Shown here piece after piece: positions 1 through 5,489 of a DNA stretch of 11,661 nucleotides. The position numbers and the translations under genes were made by a program. The stretch is from Solirubrobacterales bacterium (lineage in GTDB: Bacteria > Actinomycetota > Thermoleophilia > Solirubrobacterales > Solirubrobacteraceae). The notes beneath the pieces were generated by a model that ran no database searches, was not told where the DNA came from, and saw only the letters and a list, made by a program, of their open reading frames with translations. The first letter of the stretch is position 1. Every line of letters begins with the position of its first letter. The stretch spans positions 1 through 11,661 of the forward strand of contig JAATFK010000624.1 in the NCBI GenBank assembly GCA_015655225.1, given 5' to 3'.

Positions 1-562
1 GGCGTACGAGCCGTTCATGGAGCGCCTCGTCGAGCGCGCGGCCGCCCTCAAGGTCGGAGACCCGCTCGACCCGACGACGATGGTCGGGCCGGTCGTCTCC
101 GCCGAGCAGCACGAGCGGGTCCTGAGCTACATCGCCCTCGGTGCCCAGGAGGGTCGCGTGCGCACCGGCGGTCGGGTGCCCAGCGCCCCGGAGCTGGCTG
201 ACGGCTACTACATCGAGCCGACGATCATCGACCGGCTCGCCCCCGACAGTCCCTGCGTTCGCGAGGAGATCTTCGGCCCCGTCCTCGTCGCGCAGCCGTT
301 CGACGAAGAGGCAGAGGCGATCGCGCTCGCGAACGACAGCGAATACGGCCTCGCCGGGATGGTCTGGACGACCAATCTGAGTCGCGCGCATCGCGTCTCG
401 ACGGCCTTGGAGACCGGCCTGGTGTGGGTCAACTGCTTCTTCGTCCGCGATCTGCGCACGCCGTTCGGCGGCGCGAAGCGGTCCGGGATCGGTCGCGAGG
501 GTGGCTACCACTCACGCGAGTTCTTCACCGAGCCCAAGACCGTGACGATCGAGCTGTCGTAG
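1..562 (+). CDS. Semialdehyde dehydrogenase, aldehyde dehydrogenase family (3' end; 5' part outside window)
   Basis: C-terminal 186 residues of an NAD(P)-dependent aldehyde dehydrogenase; the frame is open to the left edge (first full codon at base 2), so the Met at 17 is internal. The usual family length is near 490 residues, so the Rossmann core and the catalytic Cys are missing from view. Visible landmarks are the EEIFGPVL segment, the YGLAGMVWT strand, and a tail with VNCFFVRDLRTPFGG followed by SGIGREGG and FFTEPKTV. That tail resembles 2-hydroxymuconic, 2-aminomuconic and 5-carboxymethyl-2-hydroxymuconic semialdehyde dehydrogenases (XylG, AmnC/NbaE, HpaE), which oxidise the aldehyde left by meta ring cleavage. 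The TAG stop directly abuts the ATG of the amidohydrolase, so the two are probably co-translated. Family assignment is firm; the exact semialdehyde is inferred from the tail and the neighbours. Confidence 0.9.
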   Translation, partial: AYEPFMERLVERAAALKVGDPLDPTTMVGPVVSAEQHERVLSYIALGAQEGRVRTGGRVPSAPELADGYYIEPTIIDRLAPDSPCVREEIFGPVLVAQPFDEEAEAIALANDSEYGLAGMVWTTNLSRAHRVSTALETGLVWVNCFFVRDLRTPFGGAKRSGIGREGGYHSREFFTEPKTVTIELS

Positions 563-1555
563 ATGACCGCGGCGCGCGTCGACATCCATTCCCATCTGAT
601 GCCGACGGCGGCGTTCGACGCGCTGCCGCCGGGTCTCGCCGCGGTGCACGACGAGTCGGCGGGAGAGGTCGCGCTGCGCGTCGCGGCACGAGGCGACAGA
701 CAGGGGCGCGGCGCGCCACGCACGTTGCGCGACCTTGGCGAGCACCGGGCCGTGCAGCAGGAGCGCGGCGTGGAGCTGTCGCTCGTCGGGCCCTGGATCG
801 ACATGGTGAGAGCGCCGCTCGACGCGCTCACCCAGTCCGCCTGGTGCGCGTCGATCAACGCCGCCCTGGCGGCGAGCCTGACCGACATCGGTCACACCCG
901 CTTCCTCGCCGCGCTGCCCGACCTCGACGGCGGCGCGGCGGCGGACGCGCTCGAACGTGCGGTCGCCGCCGGTGCCGTCGGTGGGATGTTGGCCGCCAAC
1001 CCCTCCGAGGGCACGCTCGCGCGTGCGGACTTCGACGCGCTCTGGCAGACCGCCGAGCGGTTGCGCGTTCCGCTCGTGATTCACCCTGGCGAGTTCGAGC
1101 CGCCCGCCCGCCTGCGCGAGTTCTTCATGGTCAATCTCGTCGGGAACCCGTTCGAGACCACGCTCGCCGTCGGCGCGCTCCTCGGCGCGATGGTGCCGGA
1201 GCGCTTTCCCGATCTCAGAATCGTCCTGGTCCATGGCGGCGGCTTCTTCCCGTATCAATTCGGACGAATCGATCACGGGTTCCGAAACGCGCCGCAGATG
1301 AGCGGGTTCGCCGGACGGCCGCCTCGCGACCACCTTCAGTGGTTCTACTACGACACCGTGCTGTTCGACGACGAGCCGACTCGCTACCTCCTCGACCTCG
1401 TCGGCACCGACCGCGTCCTGGCAGGAAGCGACTGCCCGTTCGCGATGACGGATCACCGCCCGTTCGAGGTGCCGGCGTGCCTTGGGCTCGACGCGGCCGC
1501 GACGGCGCGGGTCATCGGCGCCAACGCGGTCGACCTGTTTCGACTTCACGACTGA
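563..1555 (+). CDS. ACMSD-type amidohydrolase, probable decarboxylase of a carboxymuconate semialdehyde
   Basis: A 330-residue TIM-barrel amidohydrolase, the normal size for 2-amino-3-carboxymuconate-6-semialdehyde decarboxylase (ACMSD). The metal-site residues are all present at ACMSD-like spacing: H9 and H11 in DIHSH, H174 in VIHPG, H224 in VHGGG and D290 in GSDCPF. R235 in GRIDHGF corresponds, from memory of ACMSD structures, to an arginine that reaches the neighbouring subunit's active site. Family members decarboxylate ACMS (NbaD), 5-carboxy-2-hydroxymuconate semialdehyde (PraH), gamma-resorcylate and similar acids, and some hydrate or hydrolyse instead. The ATG follows the dehydrogenase stop with no spacer and no clear Shine-Dalgarno, which suggests translational coupling. 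Lying between a semialdehyde dehydrogenase and a RidA protein, it most likely removes CO2 from a ring-cleavage product; the substrate is inferred. Confidence 0.85.
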   Translation: MTAARVDIHSHLMPTAAFDALPPGLAAVHDESAGEVALRVAARGDRQGRGAPRTLRDLGEHRAVQQERGVELSLVGPWIDMVRAPLDALTQSAWCASINAALAASLTDIGHTRFLAALPDLDGGAAADALERAVAAGAVGGMLAANPSEGTLARADFDALWQTAERLRVPLVIHPGEFEPPARLREFFMVNLVGNPFETTLAVGALLGAMVPERFPDLRIVLVHGGGFFPYQFGRIDHGFRNAPQMSGFAGRPPRDHLQWFYYDTVLFDDEPTRYLLDLVGTDRVLAGSDCPFAMTDHRPFEVPACLGLDAAATARVIGANAVDLFRLHD

Positions 1556-1576
1556 TCACCCAAAGGAGCACACACA

Positions 1577-1987
1577 ATGGAAGCGAAGGCAGTCAGCACC
1601 GACAAGGCACCGGTCGTCGGGTTCTCGAGCGGCACGAAGGCGCCGCTCTCGCAGGCGATCGTCTTCGGGAACATCGTTCTCTGCTCGGGCCAGGGCCCGC
1701 TCGACCCCGAGACGCACACGGTCGCCACGGATGACTTCGAGGAGCAGACCCTGCTGACGCTGCAGAACATGCTCAGGGTCGTCGAGGCGGCGGGCTCGTC
1801 GAGAGAGTTGATCCTCAAGTGCAACTGCTACGTGCGCGACATGGAGAACTTCCCCAAGTTCAACGCCGTCTACCGGAGATTCTTCGAGGACTGCCCGCGC
1901 TTCCCGGCGCGCACGACCGTCCAGGCGAGTCCGCCTCGGGAGGGCGTCCTGGTCGAGGTCGAGTGCATCGCCGGGCTCGCGGACTGA
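1577..1987 (+). CDS. RidA/YjgF family protein, candidate 2-aminomuconate deaminase
   Basis: A 136-residue RidA-fold protein, typical size for this trimeric enamine/imine deaminase family. The key arginine is R112 in FPARTTVQ and the conserved acid 15 residues later is E127, matching R105 and E120 of E. coli RidA. A good Shine-Dalgarno (AAAGGAG, 1562-1568) sits 8 nt before the ATG. The gene ends the left operon, only 21 nt after the amidohydrolase. Known catabolic members (AmnD, NbaF) deaminate 2-aminomuconate to 4-oxalocrotonate, and in those pathways the gene sits beside an ACMSD and a semialdehyde dehydrogenase as it does here. The alternative is general RidA housekeeping against 2-aminoacrylate, which operon position makes less likely. 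The fold is certain; the substrate is inferred from context. Confidence 0.85.
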   Translation: MEAKAVSTDKAPVVGFSSGTKAPLSQAIVFGNIVLCSGQGPLDPETHTVATDDFEEQTLLTLQNMLRVVEAAGSSRELILKCNCYVRDMENFPKFNAVYRRFFEDCPRFPARTTVQASPPREGVLVEVECIAGLAD

Positions 1988-2002
1988 GCGCGAGCCGGGT
2001 CC

Positions 2003-2022
2003 GCGCCGGCGGAGGCCGGCGC
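2003..2022. terminator. GC hairpin between convergent genes
   Basis: A perfect 8-bp inverted repeat, GCGCCGGC (2003-2010) and GCCGGCGC (2015-2022), closes a GGAG tetraloop. It lies in the 46-nt gap between the plus-strand RidA stop and the minus-strand hydrolase stop. There is no T-tract on either side, as is common for terminators in GC-rich actinobacteria, so the role as a two-way terminator is inferred from position. Confidence 0.55.
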
Positions 2023-2033
2023 CGGTCCTGCGG

Positions 2034-2735
2034 TCACGCGCCCGGCGAGCGCGTGGAGAGCAGCTCCGCGGCCTCAGCGCCGCTGACGAGCTGCGCGAAG
2101 ACGGTGTTCATCAATTGAAGTGAGTGCTCGTGGAGCTCCGGCACGAATCCGGCGACCGCGTCGGTGACGACCAGGACGTCCTGGTCGCGAAAGAACGCGT
2201 CGCGAACCGTTGACTCCACGCAGAAGTCCGTGCGCACGCCGCCGACGACGAGCGTCCCGATGCCGGCGTCGCGCACGAGGTCGTCTAGCGACGTCTCGTG
2301 GAAGGCGCTGAAGCGGCGCTTCTCGACGATCGCGTCGTCCTCCCGGACGTCGAGCCCGTCGAGTAGCTGAGCGCCCCAGCTGCCTCGCCGCAGGCCGGTG
2401 TCGGCCAGGAACGGGCTCCGGTGCGCGAGCAGCCCGACGTCGGCGCGATCGGCCCAGACGGTGGTCGTCCACACGACCGGGTGGCCGCCCGCGCGCGTCG
2501 CGGCGACGAGGGCGTTGACCGCGGCGACGAGGCCCGTCAAGTCGGGTACGGTGAAGCCGGCGCCGGCGAAGACGCCCTCGGGATGGCAGTAGTCGTTCTG
2601 CAGGTCGATCAGCAGCAGCGCAGGCGTGCGGCTCCGGGCTTCCTCGATCCGCGTGCGGCGCCGTTCCGCGCTGTCGCGATGGACCGCGGCTCCGGGGGCG
2701 CCGGACGAGGCGGAGAAGGGCGAAGAGGTGGACAT
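2034..2735 (-). CDS. Isochorismatase-family cysteine hydrolase (RutB/amidase-like)
   Basis: A 233-residue cysteine hydrolase. From the ATG at 2735 the catalytic triad is D44 in LLIDLQNDYC, K139 in VEKRRFSAF and C172 in RTDFCVESTVRDAFF. The GSWGAQLLDGL and CVESTVRDAFF blocks resemble ureidoacrylate/biuret-type amidohydrolases (RutB, BiuH) more than true isochorismatases. A basic, disordered stretch of about 35 residues precedes the fold. A GTG at 2750 is in frame and would add five residues, but it lies inside the MarR-type operator and neither start has a clear Shine-Dalgarno. The sequence TACATT at 2748-2743 ends 7 nt before the ATG, compatible with a leaderless transcript. It diverges from marR and shares its control region, so an amide or carbamoyl substrate in the same pathway is likely, but none can be named. 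Confidence 0.85.
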   Translation of the reverse strand: MSTSSPFSASSGAPGAAVHRDSAERRRTRIEEARSRTPALLLIDLQNDYCHPEGVFAGAGFTVPDLTGLVAAVNALVAATRAGGHPVVWTTTVWADRADVGLLAHRSPFLADTGLRRGSWGAQLLDGLDVREDDAIVEKRRFSAFHETSLDDLVRDAGIGTLVVGGVRTDFCVESTVRDAFFRDQDVLVVTDAVAGFVPELHEHSLQLMNTVFAQLVSGAEAAELLSTRSPGA

Positions 2736-2742
2736 GCGGACA

Positions 2743-2757
2743 ATGTACACAGGTACC
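2743..2757 (+). promoter_or_regulatory. Predicted MarR operator, copy 1 (hydrolase/marR divergent region)
   Basis: ATGTACACAGGTACC matches the copy at 3285-3299 in 14 of 15 bases. GACAAT (2739-2744) could serve as a -10 for marR and has the same offset to the motif as the -10 of the dioxygenase promoter; no matching -35 was found. Binding here would cover both the marR promoter and the hydrolase start, giving autoregulation plus control of the hydrolase. Confidence 0.55.
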
Positions 2758-2768
2758 GGAGTAAATCT

Positions 2769-2774
2769 AGGAGG
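2769..2774 (+). promoter_or_regulatory. Strong ribosome binding site selecting the TTG start of marR
   Basis: A full AGGAGG lies 5 nt before TTG at 2780. It is the best Shine-Dalgarno in the window and favours the TTG start over the downstream ATG at 2825, which is preceded only by a GGAGAGG-like stretch. Confidence 0.6.
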
Positions 2775-2779
2775 TCACG

Positions 2780-3235
2780 TTGCCGGTCGCGCTCGGTGAA
2801 GGATTTCGCGGAGAGGACGGCCGCATGGGCTACCTGCTGCGCCAGGCCCATCAGGCGATGCGAACGGCGATGGAGCGCGAGCTGCGCGAGCTGGGCATCA
2901 CGGCCTCGCAGTACTCGCTGCTGTGCGTCGTCGGGGCCCAGCCGGGACTGTCGGTCACCGAGCTGGCGGGCGACGGGATGCTGACGCAGCAGACGACGAG
3001 CGAGATCGTGAGCGTGCTGCAGCGCGAGAGAATCGTCGCGAGCGAGCCCGATCCTCGTGACCGTCGCGCGCGCTGCATCTTCCTGACCAGACGTGGCACG
3101 AAGATCCTGCGCGACGCCGACGAGCGGGTGCGCACGATCGAGGAGCGCGGGATGGCGACGATGTCGGCGGCGGACCGTCGCCGCTTCGCCAGGTGGCTGG
3201 TCGGACTCGCGACGACGTACGCCGAGCCCGTCTGA
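2780..3235 (+). CDS. MarR-family transcriptional regulator
   Basis: A 151-residue winged-helix regulator, normal MarR size. The N-terminal dimerisation helix (GYLLRQAHQAMRTAMEREL) leads into the helix-turn-helix at about 40-85 (ITASQYSLLCVV, then LSVTELAGDGMLTQQTTSEIV) and a wing at 91-103 with the typical DPRDRRAR pattern. A TTG start at 2780 is chosen because of the AGGAGG before it; ATG 2825 would still leave the whole fold intact. The gene lies between the divergent hydrolase and the LigAB-type dioxygenase, and near-identical operator motifs flank it on both sides. MarR proteins in aromatic catabolism are usually repressors released by the aromatic substrate or its CoA ester, so I infer it represses itself, the hydrolase and the dioxygenase. 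The ligand cannot be read from sequence. Confidence 0.92.
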   Translation: MPVALGEGFRGEDGRMGYLLRQAHQAMRTAMERELRELGITASQYSLLCVVGAQPGLSVTELAGDGMLTQQTTSEIVSVLQRERIVASEPDPRDRRARCIFLTRRGTKILRDADERVRTIEERGMATMSAADRRRFARWLVGLATTYAEPV

Positions 3236-3236
3236 C

Positions 3237-3257
3237 GCGGCGTCCCGGACGGGCCGC
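3237..3257 (+). terminator. Weak hairpin after marR
   Basis: GCGGC (3237-3241) pairs with GCCGC (3253-3257) around an 11-nt loop directly after the marR stop. There is no T-tract, and the hairpin abuts the -35 of the next promoter. It could insulate marR from the dioxygenase unit, but five base pairs are weak support in DNA this GC-rich. Confidence 0.25.
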
Positions 3258-3286
3258 TTGACAGCCGGGGAGGGGCGAGGAATGAT
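3258..3286 (+). promoter_or_regulatory. Promoter of the LigB/LigA-type dioxygenase unit
   Basis: A consensus -35 TTGACA (3258-3263) and AATGAT (3281-3286, 4 of 6 matches to TATAAT) are separated by exactly 17 nt. Transcription would start near 3293, leaving a leader of about 75 nt before the ATG at 3370. The -10 overlaps the predicted MarR operator, the classic arrangement for repression. Confidence 0.6.
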
Positions 3287-3303
3287 GTACACAGGTTCCT
3301 GTG
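3285..3303 (+). promoter_or_regulatory. Predicted MarR operator, copy 2 (dioxygenase promoter)
   Basis: This copy contains a perfect 6-bp inverted repeat, CACAGG (3290-3295) TT CCTGTG (3298-3303), within the 15-base motif shared with 2743-2757. It spans the -10 and predicted start site, where a bound MarR dimer would block RNA polymerase. Confidence 0.6.
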
Positions 3304-3369
3304 GGTAAGGTGAGCTCGCCGCCCGAGGCATCGCTCATGCCCCAAAAAAATGGAAAGGATGTGCCCTCG

Positions 3370-4212
3370 ATGGCTACCATCGCCACCGCGGTGGCCAGCG
3401 CTCACGCTCCCGGAGTGACCGGGTGGTTCGAGAAGGCCTCGCCCGCCGCGCAGCAGTCGGTCGGCGACGCGTTCACCGCCCTGGGAGACCAGATCGCCGA
3501 CGCCAGACTCGACGCGCTGCTGATCATCGCGAACGATCACATCGAGAACTATCCGCCGCACGACTACCCCGACTTCGCCGTCGGCGTGGGCGCGCGGCAC
3601 AGCGGACCCGACGAATGGTTCAAGCCGTGGCTGAACGTCGCCGACTACGAGATGCCGGGAGCGCCGGACATCGCTCGCACCCTGTTCGAGCAGCTTGCCG
3701 GCGACAGCCTCCGCGTCGTCTCGGCCGAGACGATGAAGTTCGACGACAACATCTCGGTGCCCGTCACCATGACGGGCTTCGCGACCCAGAAGATCCCGCT
3801 GATCCCGATCATGCAGAACTGCACCGTCCCGCCCGTCCCCGACCATCGTGCGAGCTACGCGTTCGGTCAGCGGCTGGGTCGCGTCATCCGGGAGGAGCTT
3901 CCTCCGGGCCTTCGCATCGGACTGTACGGGTCGGGCGGGCTCAGCCATGAGCCGGGCGGTCCGCGCTATCTCTCAATCGACGAGGAGTTCGATCGTTGGT
4001 TCCTCTCGCTCCTCGCCGACGGCGATCACGAGCAGGTGCTCAGACAGGCCACGCACGAGCGGATGGAGGCCGCCGGGGCCGGTGGGACGGCGGAGCTGCT
4101 CTCATGGCTGGTGGTGATGGGTGCGATCGGCGAGCATCCGTGCGACGTCCTCTGTTACGAGGCGGTTCCGGACTGGCGCTGCGGCGTCGGCGCGGTCCGT
4201 TGGACCCTCTAG
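3370..4212 (+). CDS. LigB-type class III extradiol ring-cleavage dioxygenase, catalytic subunit
   Basis: A 280-residue protein of the LigB superfamily, Fe(II) enzymes that open dihydroxylated or amino-hydroxylated aromatic rings beside the hydroxyl group. From ATG 3370 the predicted iron ligands are H12 (ASAHAPG), H57 (IIANDHIENY) and E242 (GGTAELLSWL), and the catalytic acid/base is H193 (GSGGLSHEPGG). These positions line up closely with LigB of Sphingobium (H12, H61, E242, H195), which supports this start. AAAGGA at 3354-3359 lies 10 nt upstream; in-frame GTG 3301 is inside the operator and is rejected, and ATG 3337 is less likely. LigB has a D-H-G at the segment before TVPLS, but this protein has D125-D126-N127 before ISVPVT. 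Close relatives act on protocatechuate, gallate and methylgallate; amino-hydroxybenzoates are possible here given the ACMSD and RidA genes. Confidence 0.88.
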   Translation: MATIATAVASAHAPGVTGWFEKASPAAQQSVGDAFTALGDQIADARLDALLIIANDHIENYPPHDYPDFAVGVGARHSGPDEWFKPWLNVADYEMPGAPDIARTLFEQLAGDSLRVVSAETMKFDDNISVPVTMTGFATQKIPLIPIMQNCTVPPVPDHRASYAFGQRLGRVIREELPPGLRIGLYGSGGLSHEPGGPRYLSIDEEFDRWFLSLLADGDHEQVLRQATHERMEAAGAGGTAELLSWLVVMGAIGEHPCDVLCYEAVPDWRCGVGAVRWTL

Positions 4213-4228
4213 AAGCGGGAGAACGACC

Positions 4229-4552
4229 ATGGCACTCGAGCACTTCTCCACCTACTTCGACCGCGACCTCGCGACGCATCGGCTCGTCCAGGATCTGAAG
4301 GCGGACCGCGACGCGCGCGAGCTGCTGCACCGCGACGAGGCGGCGGTCCTGGACGCCTACGATCTGCTCCCGGCCGAGCGGGCCGGGATCGAGCAGCGCG
4401 ACTTCCGGGCGCTCTACCTCCTCGGGGTGCATCCGTACTCGCTCGCCCAGCTCGCGCGGCTTCTCTATGGCACCGTCGAGGGGGCCGGCGCATCGGAGGC
4501 GTCCAGCGCGCTCGTCGAGTCGCTCTTGCGCGACGAGCCGGCGCCCAGCTGA
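4229..4552 (+). CDS. LigA-type small subunit of extradiol dioxygenase
   Basis: A 107-residue, mostly helical protein resembling the LigA fold (alpha subunit of protocatechuate 4,5-dioxygenase), which caps the active site of LigB. Recognisable parts are the LATHRLVQDLKADRDARELLHRDEAAVLDAYDL helices (residues 14-46), the LLPAERAGIEQRDFRALYLLGVHP block (46-69) and a hydrophobic helix at about 71-80. It is shorter than the 139-residue LigA. The ATG at 4229 is preceded by GGGAGA (4217-4222) and lies 16 nt after the dioxygenase stop, so the two are co-transcribed from the promoter at 3258. Longer upstream reading in this frame overlaps the dioxygenase and is not real. A role as its partner subunit follows from fold and adjacency. 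Confidence 0.82.
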   Translation: MALEHFSTYFDRDLATHRLVQDLKADRDARELLHRDEAAVLDAYDLLPAERAGIEQRDFRALYLLGVHPYSLAQLARLLYGTVEGAGASEASSALVESLLRDEPAPS

Positions 4553-4569
4553 CCCGAGCGCGTCAGCTG
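4546..4569. terminator. Inverted repeat spanning both stop codons of a convergent pair
   Basis: CAGCTGAC (4546-4553) and GTCAGCTG (4562-4569) form a perfect 8-bp stem with an 8-nt loop. The left arm holds the TGA of the LigA-like gene, and the right arm holds the TGA of the minus-strand GntR gene. There is no T-tract; a shared two-way terminator is inferred from position and symmetry. Confidence 0.5.
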
Positions 4570-5321
4570 CCGGTCTCGGGGCTGCCAGGGTCCTCGCCGG
4601 CCGGGGCGGCTCCCGTGCTCAGCCGCGCGCTCGACGGCGCGTGGCGGCGGACCGCCCTGGCGACTCTGGCCGCGTCGCCGGAGGCGATCGCCTCGACGAG
4701 CGCCTCGTGCACGCGCAGGTTCTGTCTGCTGCGGAAGACGCTGTCGGGCGTCACGTCGTCGACTTCGTTCTGGATGTAGTCCATCAGCGTCCCGTAGACG
4801 GCTCGCAGCACGGCGTTCGGCGAGATCGCGAGCATCCGCCGGTGCAGCGCCCAGTTCGCCTCGAGGAACGTCTCGGGCGAGCCCGAGCTGTCGGCCATGC
4901 GTCTCAGGATCGCTCGCAGGTCGGCGATGTCCGCGTCGGTCCGGTAGCGCCGAGCGTCCTCGGCGACGGCGGGCTCGAGCGCATTGCGGACGGCGAGCGA
5001 GTCGGCGATCGTGCTGCCGCCGGCTCTGGAGCCGAGGATCAGATGATTGAGCCGGATCGTGGCCGACGGGCTGGCGACGAAGAGGCCGCCGCCCGGGCCG
5101 GGGCGTGCGTTGACGAGCCCGCGGGTCTCGAGCAGGCGGATCGCCTCGTTGACGGTGCCGACCGCGACCCCGAAGCGCTTGCGCAGTTCGTCCTTGGTGC
5201 CGAGACGCCAGCCGTCGGGGAGGGCTTCCTCGCGCATCTGGGTCTCGATCCCTCGAGCGAGCGACTCGGCGCGCGAGATGCGCGAGTCGTCGAGCGCGCG
5301 ACGCTCGGGACTGCCGCTCAT
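4563..5321 (-). CDS. GntR-family regulator, FadR/FCD subfamily
   Basis: A 252-residue regulator. The N-terminal winged helix covers about residues 15-85 (LARGIETQM, LGTKDELRKRFGVAVGTVNEAIRLLETRGLV, then the GPGGGLFV wing). The all-helical FCD ligand domain covers about 105-230 (SLAVRNALEPAVAEDARR onward). FCD domains usually bind a metal with D-x3-H plus two further histidines; here H160, H205 and H227 are kept but the Asp position is N156. The C-terminal 20 residues are rich in Gly, Pro and Ala and probably disordered. The ATG at 5321 gives the expected N-terminus but lacks a clear Shine-Dalgarno. It diverges from paaX across 168 nt and converges on the LigA-like gene. FCD regulators sense carboxylic acids, so it may respond to a pathway intermediate; its target genes are not evident. 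Confidence 0.9.
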   Translation of the reverse strand: MSGSPERRALDDSRISRAESLARGIETQMREEALPDGWRLGTKDELRKRFGVAVGTVNEAIRLLETRGLVNARPGPGGGLFVASPSATIRLNHLILGSRAGGSTIADSLAVRNALEPAVAEDARRYRTDADIADLRAILRRMADSSGSPETFLEANWALHRRMLAISPNAVLRAVYGTLMDYIQNEVDDVTPDSVFRSRQNLRVHEALVEAIASGDAARVARAVRRHAPSSARLSTGAAPAGEDPGSPETGS

Positions 5322-5352
5322 GCTCGGGTGCCGTGGGGAAGATGGCTCATCG

Positions 5353-5360
5353 GTTGCAAC
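5353..5360. promoter_or_regulatory. Palindrome GTTGCAAC upstream of the GntR gene
   Basis: A perfect 8-bp palindrome lies 31 nt upstream of the GntR start codon in the divergent intergenic region (5322-5489). GntR-FCD proteins often bind short palindromes and regulate themselves, so it is a candidate operator. An 8-bp palindrome alone is weak evidence. Confidence 0.25.
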
Positions 5361-5406
5361 AGTAGCCGCGGACGCGGACGCGCGCGCCGTCTCGTCCCCG
5401 ACAACG

Positions 5407-5420
5407 ACTGAACGTGATGA
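5407..5420 (+). promoter_or_regulatory. Candidate PaaX-region operator element, copy 1
   Basis: ACTGAACGTGATGA matches the element at 6433-6446 in 11 of 14 bases, one copy upstream of paaX and one between paaX and the dioxygenase. ACTGAA (5407-5412) also forms an inverted repeat with TTCAGT (5426-5431). TGATTC at 5418-5423 equals the half-site I recall for E. coli PaaX. The surrounding 5411-5440 stretch is the most AT-rich part of the intergenic region and likely holds the paaX promoter, though no clear -35/-10 pair is visible. Confidence 0.3.
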
Positions 5421-5489
5421 TTCTTTTCAGTATATGGGGATGCGGGTGCGCATCGGACCACGGCGGACTCGTGCGATGCTGTCGCGAGC

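Noticed and set aside
424..1734. Long Arg-rich open frame on the plus strand overlapping the dehydrogenase and amidohydrolase
   Set aside because: It is a GC-rich shadow frame: no recognisable fold, extreme Arg/Pro/Gly content, and it overlaps genes with clear catalytic motifs.
3301..3369. GTG at 3301 as start of the LigB-like gene (23 extra residues)
   Set aside because: It lies inside the predicted operator, close to the transcription start. ATG 3370 has an upstream AAAGGA and gives LigB-like positions H12 and E242.
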